64,000 nucleotides of DNA from Brevibacterium sp. 'Marine'. GTDB taxonomy: Bacteria > Actinomycetota > Actinomycetes > Actinomycetales > Brevibacteriaceae. The position numbers and the translations under genes were made by a program. This document shows, one piece after another, positions 1 through 8,596 of this stretch. The stretch spans positions 1,736,001 through 1,800,000 of the forward strand of contig NZ_CP051626.1 of NCBI RefSeq assembly GCF_012844365.1, in the 5' to 3' direction. How positions within the stretch are numbered: position 1 is the first letter of the stretch; every line of letters begins with the position of its first letter. The notes beneath the pieces were generated by a model. That model ran no database searches. It worked only from the letters and a program-made list of their open reading frames with translations, and was not told the DNA's origin.

Positions 1-1269
1 GGACGCGTGCGCGCCTACGTCAGCGAGGATGTGATCCGGGCACGAGGCATCCGCTATGCCCGCGCAGGTCGTTTCCTCCCTCCCGTCGATGAACCTCCGG
101 TGGACGTCATCGACGGCGGTCAACCGGGCCCGGCCAGCCCGCAGCTGCGCCGCGACCCGAACGCCGGAATGACCTTCGACCAACTCGGTGGGCTTCCCAT
201 CAGCGAAGACTGTCTGCGCGTGAGCGTGACCATGCCGAAGGGCTCCGCCACCGAGGCGGGACTTCCCGTCCTCGTCTGGATCCACGGCGGAGCCTACGTC
301 GCCGGTGCCGGAGACGCGGAGATCTACGATCCGCACGCCCTGGCCGCCGAACAGAACATCATCGTCGTCTCCGTGACCTACCGCCTCGGAGTCCTCGGAT
401 ACCTCGGAACCGGGCGAGACGAACACCTCAACCTCGGAGTGCTCGATCAGATCTCCGCCCTGCGCTGGGTGCAGAGGAACATCTCCGCCTTCGGAGGCAA
501 CCCGGACAATGTCACGGTCGCCGGACAGAGCGCCGGGGCCGACGCCTGCGCTCACCTCATGATCGCCGACGGCACCGCAGGACTCTTCCGCCGGGTGCTC
601 ATGGCCTCAGCTCCCTTGGGACTGGCCGGCGGCACGGACGCAATGAACTGGGCAATGGGGAAAGTCGCCCAGAAGATCGACCCGGCAGCCAGCATCGATG
701 ACATTCTCAGAGCGCAGGAGGAGGTGCACAAGGCCGCCCTCGTCGGAGGCCTGCATGCCGGAATGTGCTTCGGAGTCCGCTACGGCCGGTACCCGCTGCC
801 ATCACGAACGAAGGCAGACGAAGCCTGGGCCACAGTCGCCCCGAAATTCGACGTGCTCATGACGCGCACGGAACGGGAGATGGCCTTCTTCGCCGGCTTC
901 GTTCCCGCGCTGCGTCGCCTCCACGACCGCACACTGACCTCCCCGATGCTCGAATCCCTCATCTCCGGCATCACGTCGGCGGTCTACACTCGGGCCGGAC
1001 GCGAATTCTACGACCGCCACCGGATGTCCGGCGGTCAGGGCGCACGCCTGCTCATCGTCTCCCGCGGGGACGGCAGCTTCTTCGACGCCGCCCACTCCGG
1101 AGACCTGCCGCTGATCTTCCCCGGCGAGATCTGGCACGATTCCTTCCTCGACTACGGTGCGACCACTGATATCGCCGGTCCCGAGCTGCGCCGGATCTGG
1201 GGAGAGTTCGCCACCTCGGGCAGCCTGCCGCGCGTGCGGGTGCCCGGACTCATCGACATCATGGGCTGA
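1..1269 (+). CDS. Type-B carboxylesterase/lipase family protein (5' end outside window)
   Basis: Serine hydrolase of the alpha/beta-hydrolase fold, predicted to cleave carboxylic esters; substrate unknown. The frame is open to the left edge, and a GTG at position 7 is the first in-window start. The first visible residues already resemble the N-terminal strand region of the family (RGIRYA, then RF-PP), so probably only about 10-20 residues are missing. Numbering from that GTG: oxyanion-hole motif HGGAY at 93-97, nucleophile elbow GQSAG at 173-177 (Ser175), a likely acid in the MTRTERE segment, and a likely catalytic His in AHSGDLPLIF near the C-terminus. At about 420 residues it is shorter than the usual ~500, as in many actinobacterial members. 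No signal peptide is visible, but the true N-terminus is not in view. Family call firm; substrate not inferable. Confidence 0.88.
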   Translation, partial: GRVRAYVSEDVIRARGIRYARAGRFLPPVDEPPVDVIDGGQPGPASPQLRRDPNAGMTFDQLGGLPISEDCLRVSVTMPKGSATEAGLPVLVWIHGGAYVAGAGDAEIYDPHALAAEQNIIVVSVTYRLGVLGYLGTGRDEHLNLGVLDQISALRWVQRNISAFGGNPDNVTVAGQSAGADACAHLMIADGTAGLFRRVLMASAPLGLAGGTDAMNWAMGKVAQKIDPAASIDDILRAQEEVHKAALVGGLHAGMCFGVRYGRYPLPSRTKADEAWATVAPKFDVLMTRTEREMAFFAGFVPALRRLHDRTLTSPMLESLISGITSAVYTRAGREFYDRHRMSGGQGARLLIVSRGDGSFFDAAHSGDLPLIFPGEIWHDSFLDYGATTDIAGPELRRIWGEFATSGSLPRVRVPGLIDIMG

Positions 1270-1358
1270 CCTGTTCGGCTTCGCGATCACCGTCCTGCGT
1301 CCCCGGTCTGTCGTCTTTTCACAACCGCCATGTCACCGGCGTGAACTACCGTTGGACC

Positions 1359-2468
1359 ATGGACGCACATCAGATCTCGGCAGCCCGGCTGATCTCGCAG
1401 GGACTCATCGGACCTCCACCTGAGTCACCGACAGGATCCGACCTCTCACCTGCCGGAGCCGTCGTCGAGCATCTCGGCTGCGTCCAAGCCCAAGCCCTCG
1501 GCGGAGCACTGGTCTCCATCGCCCTGCGCTCAGGGCCGGATGTCACTGACGGTGTGGCTGCCGTCCGTGCCGCCATCGATTCCGGAGAGATCGTGCGTTC
1601 CTGGACCCAACGCGGCACCATCCACCTGACCACGGCCAAGGACATCGGATGGATCCTCGGCCTCACCGGGGCACGGACCATGAAATCCACGGCCAAGCGG
1701 CGTGAGCACTTCGGCATCACCGACGCCATGCTCGATACTGCAGCCGAACTCGCCACAGCAGCCATCCGGGAACGGGGACCGCTGACGCGCTTCGAACTGC
1801 TCGACGCATTCGCTCCCATCGGCGCCGGAGACGAATACGGCCACGCCCGGTACCTCATCACGTCCCTGGCACTGCAGAACATCATCGTCCAAGCCCCCAT
1901 GATCGAGGGCAAGGACGATATGAAATACGTGCTCACCGCAGATTGGGTGCCTGCCCCCACGGAGTTGGACACCGAGGCGGCCGACCACGAATGGGTGAGA
2001 CGCTTCGTCACCAGCCACGGCCCGGTCACGGTCGACGACGCGACACGCTGGACGGGACTGCCGAAGACGAGGATGAGAAAGGCCATTCAGGCCGGAATCG
2101 TTGCCGGTGAGATTGTGAGCTCCGACATCGACGGCACCGAATACGTGCACGCACCGGATCTGGAGGACCGGCTGGCCGAATGGGAGACTGCGGCGCAGGA
2201 GACCATGTTGCTGCCGGGATTCGACGAGATCATCCTCGGGTACAAGGATCGCAGCGCCACTCTCGACCCTGCCCACGAAAGACTCGTTGTGCCCGGAGGC
2301 AACGGAATGTTCAAGAACACAGTTCTGACCGGCACACGTGCGCGCGCCACGTGGAAGCGATCACCCCGCAAGACCGGTCCGCGAGTCCTTGTCGACACCT
2401 TCCCAGGGGAGAGAGTTGACCTCGAGGCCGTCGAAACGGTGAGCGCAACCCACCCGGCCTTCGTCTGA
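1359..2468 (+). CDS. Winged-helix DNA-binding protein, AlkZ/YcaQ-like DNA glycosylase family (HTH_42)
   Basis: 369-residue protein of the winged-helix family that includes Streptomyces AlkZ and E. coli YcaQ, DNA glycosylases acting on interstrand crosslinks or alkylated bases. Visible: QAQ at residues 43-45, matching the Q-x-Q catalytic motif of AlkZ-type members, and the family block IVRSWTQRGTIHL around 78-90. The C-terminal part holds the typical LLPGFDEIILGYKDR segment. Start: an upstream in-frame GTG exists at 1341, but ATG 1359 is preferred because the protein then begins with the family-like MDAHQISAARLISQGL, and a -10-like TACCGT lies 6 nt upstream (leaderless). It lies 20 nt before the lipid kinase gene, probably co-transcribed. 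Glycosylase activity is inferred from the motif only; many relatives are uncharacterised. Confidence 0.8.
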   Translation: MDAHQISAARLISQGLIGPPPESPTGSDLSPAGAVVEHLGCVQAQALGGALVSIALRSGPDVTDGVAAVRAAIDSGEIVRSWTQRGTIHLTTAKDIGWILGLTGARTMKSTAKRREHFGITDAMLDTAAELATAAIRERGPLTRFELLDAFAPIGAGDEYGHARYLITSLALQNIIVQAPMIEGKDDMKYVLTADWVPAPTELDTEAADHEWVRRFVTSHGPVTVDDATRWTGLPKTRMRKAIQAGIVAGEIVSSDIDGTEYVHAPDLEDRLAEWETAAQETMLLPGFDEIILGYKDRSATLDPAHERLVVPGGNGMFKNTVLTGTRARATWKRSPRKTGPRVLVDTFPGERVDLEAVETVSATHPAFV

Positions 2469-2488
2469 GAACGCAATCGCGACCGACG

Positions 2489-3556
2489 ATGAACGAACTC
2501 CACACGACACGCACACCGTTGGCCGGCCAGATGACCGCGGCTGACCGACCGGGATCGACGCCGCAGAGCATCGCCGTAGGGATCATCCTCAACCCCAAAC
2601 ACCCGGCGACCCTGCGGGCGTATGCCGAGCTCGTGCCGGAACTGCGCAATGTCGGCGCACACTACCGAAGCATGACCACCAGCGTCGAACGCTCCGGTCG
2701 GTGGCAGGCCGAACAGCTCATCGCGTGGGGAGCCGACACCATCATCATCCTCGGTGGTGACGGCACCATCCGGGCGACGGCGGCGGTGCTCGCCGAGGCA
2801 GGGACTCCCACATTCCTCATTCCGACCGGGACCGCGAACGTGCTCAGCCGTCATATCGGCTTCCGATCCTCCCGACATGCAATCGACCTGTGCGTGGGTA
2901 CTATCGCGTCGATCATCCGTGTCGGCGATCCGCCGAACCTCCGGAACGTTCCGATCAATACTGCCGATTTCCAGACGGCCGATGGCGCTCGACATCGCAC
3001 CGAGTTCATCAGCCTCGCCGGCATCGGGGGAGACGCCCGGGCCGTGGCCCACCACCGCTCCGCTCCCGGACTGCTCGGCTACGCCTGGGGAGCCGCGCGA
3101 GCCCTCTTCGCCGCGGACTTCACCGCGAGTACGGCAGACACCGCAAGCATGAGGGACACCGCGAGCACACGGGAAAGAACCGCCGGCGCAGGGGAGGCAA
3201 CCGCCTCGGGGCAGGTGTGGTCGGTGATGGTCTCGAAGGTGACCCGGCCTGCAGGACCCATCGCTGTGTTCCCCGAGGCGCGGATCGGTGCTCAGACCTT
3301 CTCCATGCTCACCGTCGGTCCGTTCCCGCTCTCACCCATCGGGCGGTGTCGAGCCTGGGCAGGAATCGCCGCAGCATGCCTGCGGGGCAAGCCGGACGCC
3401 CACCGGCTCATGAACTATCGTCGTACGACCGAGACGACAGTCGCGGTCGAATCACCGGTACCGGTACAACTCGACGGAGACCTCATCGGCGACTGCCTGG
3501 ATCTGCGGGTGAGCGCCGGTGAGAAGACACTGCTGGTCTCAGCGCCGACGGCGTGA
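2489..3556 (+). CDS. Diacylglycerol kinase family lipid kinase (DAGK_cat)
   Basis: 355 residues. Predicted ATP-dependent lipid kinase phosphorylating diacylglycerol or a related lipid at the membrane surface. The nucleotide-binding glycine motif GGDGT is at 89-93, followed by PTGTANVLSRHIG at 112-124, the PxGTxNxxAR-type element of DgkB/YegS/BmrU relatives. The C-terminal half carries the expected beta-sandwich features, including VQLDGDLIG near the end. A low-complexity Ser/Thr/Ala-rich segment around residues 210-240 is an insertion relative to compact family members. ATG 2489 is used; ATG 2531 (MTAADRPG) is a possible shorter start. Its last 18 nt overlap the 3' end of the convergent HerA-like gene. 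Confidence 0.82.
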   Translation: MNELHTTRTPLAGQMTAADRPGSTPQSIAVGIILNPKHPATLRAYAELVPELRNVGAHYRSMTTSVERSGRWQAEQLIAWGADTIIILGGDGTIRATAAVLAEAGTPTFLIPTGTANVLSRHIGFRSSRHAIDLCVGTIASIIRVGDPPNLRNVPINTADFQTADGARHRTEFISLAGIGGDARAVAHHRSAPGLLGYAWGAARALFAADFTASTADTASMRDTASTRERTAGAGEATASGQVWSVMVSKVTRPAGPIAVFPEARIGAQTFSMLTVGPFPLSPIGRCRAWAGIAAACLRGKPDAHRLMNYRRTTETTVAVESPVPVQLDGDLIGDCLDLRVSAGEKTLLVSAPTA

Positions 3557-5101
3557 CGTGCCGAAGATTCCGCGCGCGATCTCGCGTGCCGCGGTCCTTG
3601 TGAACTGTTTGAACGCCGAGGACTTCACGACCTGAGTGAACAGGTTCTCGTCGTCGTTCTTCGCCGGCTTCTTGCCGCCGGCACCGGGCTCCTCCGGGAA
3701 GTCGATCTTGTCCGCCGGCGCGGACTGCTGTTCCTCGGCGTGAGCTTCTGAACCGCCTTCGAGGCGTTCGGCGAGGATTTCGCGGGCAGATTCGTTGTCG
3801 ATCGCGGTGCCGTACTTCTCGCGCTGGGGCGAAGCCGCCACAGCCGCTTTGATCTCGTCTTCGCTCATCGGCCCCATCTTCGACTCCGGAGCCCGCATCC
3901 GTGTCGGCGCCACCGGAGTCGGAGCGCCGTCGGGGTCCATGACGGTGACCACGGCTTCGCCGATGCCCAGTGATGTGAGCAGCTCTTCGAGGTCGTAGTC
4001 GGACTTCGGGAAGGTCTGCACAGTTGCCTTGAGTGCCTTGGCATCGTTGGGTGTGTGCGCCCGCAGCTGGTGCTGAATGCGCGAACCCAATTGTGCGAGC
4101 ACCTCTTCTGGAACATCCTTCGGCGTCTGCGTGACGAAGAAGATGCCGACACCCTTCGACCGGATGAGCCGCACCGTCTGCGTCACCGACTGGAGGAAGG
4201 CCTTCGACGCGTCGGCGAAGAGCAGGTGCGCCTCGTCGAAGAAGAACACGAGGGAGGGCTTGTCGGGGTCGCCGACCTCCGGCAGGTCCTGGAACAGGTC
4301 GGCCAGCAGCCACATGAGGAACGTGGAGAACAGTGCCGGCGACTGACTGAGCTTCTGCAGCTCGAGCACGGAGACGATTCCGGCACCGTTGTCGTCGGTG
4401 CGCAGCAGATCGGCGGTGTCGAATTCCGGTTCTCCGAAGAACACGTCGCCGCCCTGAGCGGCGAGTTCGGAGATCTTGCGCAGGATGACGCCGACGGTGG
4501 CCTTCGACGCTCCGCCGATGCCTTCGAGATCGGCCTTGCCCTCGTCGGAGGTGAGGAAGGTGAGGACGGCTTTGAGGTCCGAGAGGTCGAGCAGCGCCAA
4601 TCCTGCCTGATCGGCATAGTGGAAGACCAGAGAGAGGACGGATTCCTGAGTGTCGTTGAGTTCGAGCACCTTGGCCAGCAGGATCGGACCGAACGAGGTC
4701 ACCGTCGCCCGCAGCGGAGTGCCCAGTCCCGAATCCCCGAGAGTGTAGAACTCGGTCGGATTGTCCTTGGGCTGCCAGTCCTGACCGGCGGCATCGAGGC
4801 GCTTGCGCAGCTTGTCGGATTCGACACCGGCAGCGCCGATGCCCGACAGGTCGCCCTTGATATCGGAGGCGAAGACCGGCACCCCCGCCCGGGACAGCTG
4901 TTCGGCGAGCACCTGAAGAGTCACGGTCTTTCCGGTTCCCGTGGCCCCGGCGACCAGTCCGTGCCGATTGAGCATGGACAACGGGATGGAGATCGGAGTC
5001 TCCTTCGAGGGGTCCTCACCGTCGAGGGCGACCCCCAGGTCGAGGGTCGCCCCATCGAAGGTGTATCCGTCTTTGAGTGTCTGCAGTGCCTGCTCAGTCA
5101 T
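3539..5101 (-). CDS. HerA-like ATPase (DUF853 / helicase HerA-like family)
   Basis: 520-residue RecA-fold ATPase related to HerA/FtsK translocases. Walker A GATGTGKT at 52-59, Walker B LVFFFDEAH at about 284-292, and a sensor-like FFVTQTPKDVP segment near 323 followed by a GSRIQHQLRA arginine-finger-like region. The C-terminal ~90 residues are charged and end in an Arg-rich tail. The family is widespread and poorly characterised; a DNA-translocase role is inferred only. It follows pdxT by 10 nt on the same strand and may be in the pdxS-pdxT transcript, but a -10-like TAAAGA 7 nt before its ATG could also give a leaderless transcript. No NurA-like nuclease is adjacent. Confidence 0.82.
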   Translation of the reverse strand: MTEQALQTLKDGYTFDGATLDLGVALDGEDPSKETPISIPLSMLNRHGLVAGATGTGKTVTLQVLAEQLSRAGVPVFASDIKGDLSGIGAAGVESDKLRKRLDAAGQDWQPKDNPTEFYTLGDSGLGTPLRATVTSFGPILLAKVLELNDTQESVLSLVFHYADQAGLALLDLSDLKAVLTFLTSDEGKADLEGIGGASKATVGVILRKISELAAQGGDVFFGEPEFDTADLLRTDDNGAGIVSVLELQKLSQSPALFSTFLMWLLADLFQDLPEVGDPDKPSLVFFFDEAHLLFADASKAFLQSVTQTVRLIRSKGVGIFFVTQTPKDVPEEVLAQLGSRIQHQLRAHTPNDAKALKATVQTFPKSDYDLEELLTSLGIGEAVVTVMDPDGAPTPVAPTRMRAPESKMGPMSEDEIKAAVAASPQREKYGTAIDNESAREILAERLEGGSEAHAEEQQSAPADKIDFPEEPGAGGKKPAKNDDENLFTQVVKSSAFKQFTRTAAREIARGIFGTSRRRR

Positions 5102-5111
5102 GAGTCAATCT

Positions 5112-5693
5112 TTACACAGCAGCACCGAGGTGGTGGAGGAATTCTGCATGGATCCGCAGGTCCGTGCCCAGCTCAGGATGGAAGCTGGCTCCCCACACCG
5201 AACCCTGCCGAACGAGGACGGGCACATCGTCATGACGAGCGAGCACCTCGGTGCCGGGCCCGAGTTCGAGGATCTGCGGGGCCCGAATGAATGTGCCCTC
5301 GACCGGTTCGTCCAGCCCACGTACTGCCAGCGGAGCGGTGAAGGACTCGCGTTGTCGACCGTAGGCGTTACGGGCCACGGTGACATCCAGGCCGCCGAGG
5401 CGGTCGTATCCGCCCAGCGAATCGTCGCTGAGCCGGTCGGCCAGGAGAATGAGCCCAGCACACGTGCCGAAGACCGGCAGACCGCCTGACATGCGTTCGC
5501 GCAGTCTCGCGAAGAGATCCGTGCCGGCGGCGATGCGCACCATGGCCGTGGACTCTCCGCCGGGCAGAATCAGCGCATCGAGGCCGGCGAGGTGTTCGGA
5601 CTTGGTGACCTTGAGGGTGTCGACCCCCAGGGAGCCGAGCATGAGCAGATGCTCACGGAAGGCTCCCTGGAGGGCGAGGACGCCGACTCTCAC
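5112..5693 (-). CDS. pdxT: Pyridoxal 5'-phosphate synthase glutaminase subunit PdxT
   Basis: Class I glutamine amidotransferase (193 aa) that hydrolyses glutamine and channels ammonia to PdxS in the DXP-independent PLP pathway. Visible: GGES at 45-48, nucleophile Cys78 in GTCAG, and the His172-Glu174 pair in FHPEL, so the catalytic triad is complete. The start is a GTG overlapping the pdxS stop in a GTGA arrangement (4 nt), implying translational coupling. Length is normal for the family (about 190-200 aa). Confidence 0.96.
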   Translation of the reverse strand: MRVGVLALQGAFREHLLMLGSLGVDTLKVTKSEHLAGLDALILPGGESTAMVRIAAGTDLFARLRERMSGGLPVFGTCAGLILLADRLSDDSLGGYDRLGGLDVTVARNAYGRQRESFTAPLAVRGLDEPVEGTFIRAPQILELGPGTEVLARHDDVPVLVRQGSVWGASFHPELGTDLRIHAEFLHHLGAAV

Positions 5694-6571
5694 CAGCCGC
5701 GCTCGGCCAGGCGGTGCGGTGCGGGGACATCGGCGACGTTGATGCCGACCATCGCATCGCCGAGCCCGCGTGAGGCCCTGGCCACTGCGTCCGAGTCGTC
5801 GAAGTGCGTGGTCGCCTCGACGATGGCCTTCGCACGGGCCTCCGGGTTGCCGGACTTGAAGATGCCGGAGCCGACGAAGACGCCGTCGGCACCGAGCTGC
5901 ATCATCATCGCCGCATCTGCCGGGGTGGCGATGCCGCCGGCGACGAAGGTCACGACCGGCAGACGGCCGAGGCTGGCGACCTGCTTGACCAGATGGTACG
6001 GAGCGGCGATCTCCTTGGCTGCGACGTAGAGCTCGTCTTCGCTCTTCGCCCCCAGCGCACGGATCTCGGAGTTGATGGTGCGCAGGTGGCGCATCGCCTC
6101 CGAGACGTCGCCGGTGCCCGCTTCGCCTTTCGAACGGATCATCGATGCGCCCTCCTGGATGCGGCGCAGTGCCTCACCGAGGTTGGTCGCACCACAGACG
6201 AACGGCACTGTGAAGACGGACTTGTCGATGTGGTTGACATAGTCGGCGGGGGAGAGGACCTCGGATTCGTCGATGTAGTCGACACCGAGGGTCTCGAGGA
6301 TCTGGGCCTCGACGAAGTGTCCGATGCGGGCCTTGGCCATCACCGGGATGGATACGGCGCCGATGATCGAGTCGATGAGGTCGGGGTCGCTCATCCGAGC
6401 GACTCCACCCTGTGCGCGGATGTCGGCGGGGACGCGTTCGAGTGCCATCACGGCGGAGGCTCCCGCCGCCTCGGCGATGCGTGCCTGCTCTGCGTTGACG
6501 ACGTCCATGATGACGCCGCCCTTGAGCATCTGAGCCAGTCCGGTGTTGAGCAGGGTCTGTGTTTCGGTCAT
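5690..6571 (-). CDS. pdxS: Pyridoxal 5'-phosphate synthase lyase subunit PdxS
   Basis: 293-residue PLP synthase core. It condenses ribose 5-phosphate, glyceraldehyde 3-phosphate and PdxT-derived ammonia to PLP, normally as a dodecamer decorated with PdxT. The first catalytic lysine is Lys80 in VMAKARIGH, a second lysine is Lys148 in [11 protein letters not shown], and Asp23 is in VIMDVVN. The frame stays open far upstream, but ATG at 6571 gives the canonical N-terminus ([20 protein letters not shown]). It heads the operon pdxS-pdxT and is divergent from a MocR-type regulator across 219 bp, the usual arrangement for PdxR control. Confidence 0.97.
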   Translation of the reverse strand: MTETQTLLNTGLAQMLKGGVIMDVVNAEQARIAEAAGASAVMALERVPADIRAQGGVARMSDPDLIDSIIGAVSIPVMAKARIGHFVEAQILETLGVDYIDESEVLSPADYVNHIDKSVFTVPFVCGATNLGEALRRIQEGASMIRSKGEAGTGDVSEAMRHLRTINSEIRALGAKSEDELYVAAKEIAAPYHLVKQVASLGRLPVVTFVAGGIATPADAAMMMQLGADGVFVGSGIFKSGNPEARAKAIVEATTHFDDSDAVARASRGLGDAMVGINVADVPAPHRLAERGW

Positions 6572-6718
6572 TGTGGTGCAAGTCCATTCACTGTCGCGGA
6601 GTCGATCCGGGTCGACGAAAGCGAACAGAACCGAGCGATCTCGGTCTGCTGCCCAACGTCGGAGGGATCGTATTTCTTCGGGGTGAACGGCCGTTCCCGA
6701 CCAGCCTAATCCGAAGAG

Positions 6719-6737
6719 TGGCTCAGTCAGAGAGCCA
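6719..6737. promoter_or_regulatory. Inverted repeat in the pdxS / pdxR-like intergenic region
   Basis: Perfect inverted repeat TGGCTC-N7-GAGCCA, with further GCCAG half-site-like copies just to its right (6733-6737, 6744-6748 and 6757-6761). Placed between pdxS and the divergent MocR-like gene, it is a candidate operator for that regulator. This rests on position and symmetry only. Confidence 0.35.
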
Positions 6738-6778
6738 GAAATATGCCAGTATTTTAGGCCAGATGGTGGTGATCGTTC

Positions 6779-6784
6779 TATGAT
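6779..6784 (+). promoter_or_regulatory. -10 element (TATGAT) of a leaderless pdxR-like transcript
   Basis: TATGAT ends 6 nt before the ATG at 6791, so transcription would begin at or next to the start codon. No Shine-Dalgarno sequence and no good -35 hexamer are visible, consistent with a leaderless and possibly activator-dependent or autoregulated promoter. Confidence 0.5.
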
Positions 6785-6790
6785 CGACTG

Positions 6791-8185
6791 ATGGTCACGA
6801 AATCGCGGCACGGCACCCGGGCCGAGGGCATCGCTCTGCCGGTGAACGTCGACAGGCGACTGCCGACTCCACTGCCGGATCAACTCACTCAGGAGCTGCG
6901 TCGTCTCATCTCGGACGGGACTCTGCACCCGGGGGACACGGTGCTGTCGAGCCGTCGTCTGGCCACACACTTGGGGATCTCCCGCGGCAGTGTGGAGACA
7001 GCGTACGCGCAGCTCGCCGTGGAGGGATTCCTCATCGCCGCCGAGCGTTCGGCGACGCGGATCAATCCCGAGCTGCCGGCCGCTTCGACACCTGTGCCTC
7101 AGCGCAGAAGCATCCCGGACTCGCCGAGGCGGCGCCTGCGCAACTATGTCGACCTGCGTCCGGGATTCGGCGGTGACGATCCTCTGCGTGAGCCGGCATT
7201 TCGCCGGGCGTGGCGGGAATCGCTCGACCTCGATCCAGGGCCGATCGATCCCTTGGGCCAGCCCCGTGCCCGGTGGGCGATCGCTGACTACCTGCGGCTG
7301 ACGCGTGGAATGGCCGTCGATCCGGACGAGATCATCCTCACCAGCGGGTCTCGCGACGGTCTGCGTCTGCTGCTGAGCGTCGGCGTCTCCGGCTCCATCG
7401 CCGTGGAGAACCCCGGATTCCCCGGTCTGCGTCAGGCGATGACCGACCAGCATCTCGTGCCCCTGGACATGGTCGGTTCCTCGCCGGCGCCGGCCGATGT
7501 GGGTGCGGCCGTCGTGACACCGAATCATCAGTTCCCGCACGGAACGCCGATGCCGGTCGACCAGCGTGCGCGTCTGCTCGACTGGGCGGCGCGGGGTGAT
7601 GCGCTCCTCATCGAGGACGACTACGACAGTGAGGCACGGTTCACCCGCACCGTGCTGCCGACCCTCTTCGATCTCGCCTCATCGACCGGCAGCAGCGCGC
7701 AGGTCGTCCACATAGGCACCTTCTCCGCTCTGCTGACCTCGGCCGTATCGACCGGGTACGTCATCGCTCGCGGACCGATCTCGGAGCGGCTCATGAGCAT
7801 GCGTGCGGCTCTCGGGCCTGCGTTCTCACCGATTCTGCAGATGGCCATCGCCTCCTACCTCGGCTCCGGTGGGCTGCGCCGCCGCATCTCCCGCGGTCGG
7901 CGACGACTCCGGGCCGCCGAGGAGGTCGTGTCCGAGATCGGTCCGATCCCCGGTCTGGTCCATGACGGTCGCACGCTCGTCATCGAAACGTCTCAGGAAC
8001 AGGCCGCGACACTGCTGCGTGAGCTGGCCGAGCGCGGCATCCTCGTCGCCTCTTTGGCCCGCGGCTGGACCGGCGGCGATGAAGTCAGGCACGGTCTGGT
8101 CATCGCGCATTCGAATGTCGAGGCAACTGTGCTGCGGGAGGCCTTGGGAGAGGTGAAGACCCTCTTGAGTAGGATTCAGTCATGA
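6791..8185 (+). CDS. MocR/GntR-family regulator with aminotransferase-like domain (PdxR-type)
   Basis: 464 residues: GntR-type winged helix (about 30-85) fused to a fold-type I aminotransferase domain (about 118-460). Position, divergent from pdxS-pdxT, suggests control of PLP synthesis as by PdxR. The cofactor-site motifs NPGFPG (207-212), TPNHQFP (243-249) and EDDYDSE (275-281) are kept, but the expected Schiff-base lysine of the GTFSK motif is Ala313 (HIGTFSALL, read directly from codons TTC TCC GCT CTG), and the following Arg-Leu-Gly-Tyr block is altered to STGY. PLP, if bound, could not form the usual internal aldimine. The stop overlaps the next gene's start by 4 nt. Regulatory target inferred. 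Confidence 0.88.
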   Translation: MVTKSRHGTRAEGIALPVNVDRRLPTPLPDQLTQELRRLISDGTLHPGDTVLSSRRLATHLGISRGSVETAYAQLAVEGFLIAAERSATRINPELPAASTPVPQRRSIPDSPRRRLRNYVDLRPGFGGDDPLREPAFRRAWRESLDLDPGPIDPLGQPRARWAIADYLRLTRGMAVDPDEIILTSGSRDGLRLLLSVGVSGSIAVENPGFPGLRQAMTDQHLVPLDMVGSSPAPADVGAAVVTPNHQFPHGTPMPVDQRARLLDWAARGDALLIEDDYDSEARFTRTVLPTLFDLASSTGSSAQVVHIGTFSALLTSAVSTGYVIARGPISERLMSMRAALGPAFSPILQMAIASYLGSGGLRRRISRGRRRLRAAEEVVSEIGPIPGLVHDGRTLVIETSQEQAATLLRELAERGILVASLARGWTGGDEVRHGLVIAHSNVEATVLREALGEVKTLLSRIQS

Positions 8186-8556
8186 GGAATTCCGGATTTG
8201 CAGTCGACGGCATCATCAAGCTGCTGCTGGCCGTGGCCGGCTTCATCTTCCTCGGCGGACTCGAGGACTTCTTCCTCGCCCCACGCTGGCTGGTCATCAC
8301 CGCTCTGGTGCTGCTCTTCCTCAGCGCCGCCACCCAGATCTCCTATGCCGTGACCAAGGGAGAGAGGCGCTATCTGAAGTTCCCGATGGTCTTCGACGCC
8401 CTTCTCATCGTCGCTGTCGTCGTCGGCCTCATCCTCGCGGCTGCGAGCAACCCGGCCGGTGCCTGGATCCTCTTCGGCTTGGTCGGTGTGGGCTCATTGG
8501 GCATCGCCGTGGTCTTCACGACCGGGGAGAACGGCCCGTCCTTCAGCGAAGAATAG
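8182..8556 (+). CDS. Small four-helix membrane protein, function unknown
   Basis: 124 residues with about four hydrophobic helices (roughly 9-27, 35-54, 70-88 and 92-110) and short polar ends. The ATG overlaps the stop of the MocR-like regulator (ATGA), so the two are translationally coupled. No catalytic motif or named family recognised. The context could suggest membrane transport or sensing linked to vitamin B6, but that is speculation. Confidence 0.72.
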   Translation: MRNSGFAVDGIIKLLLAVAGFIFLGGLEDFFLAPRWLVITALVLLFLSAATQISYAVTKGERRYLKFPMVFDALLIVAVVVGLILAAASNPAGAWILFGLVGVGSLGIAVVFTTGENGPSFSEE

Positions 8557-8596
8557 CCGCAGAACCCCTGACCGCCAGTTGCGAAGGGTGACGAGC

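Noticed and set aside
4055-5290. 411-codon open frame opposite the HerA-like and pdxT genes
   Set aside because: Spans two real genes on the other strand; composition is typical of antisense noise.
6572-7540. N-terminal extension of PdxS by over 300 codons
   Set aside because: The extension is opposite the MocR-like regulator and unrelated to any PdxS; the conserved PdxS N-terminus starts at 6571.
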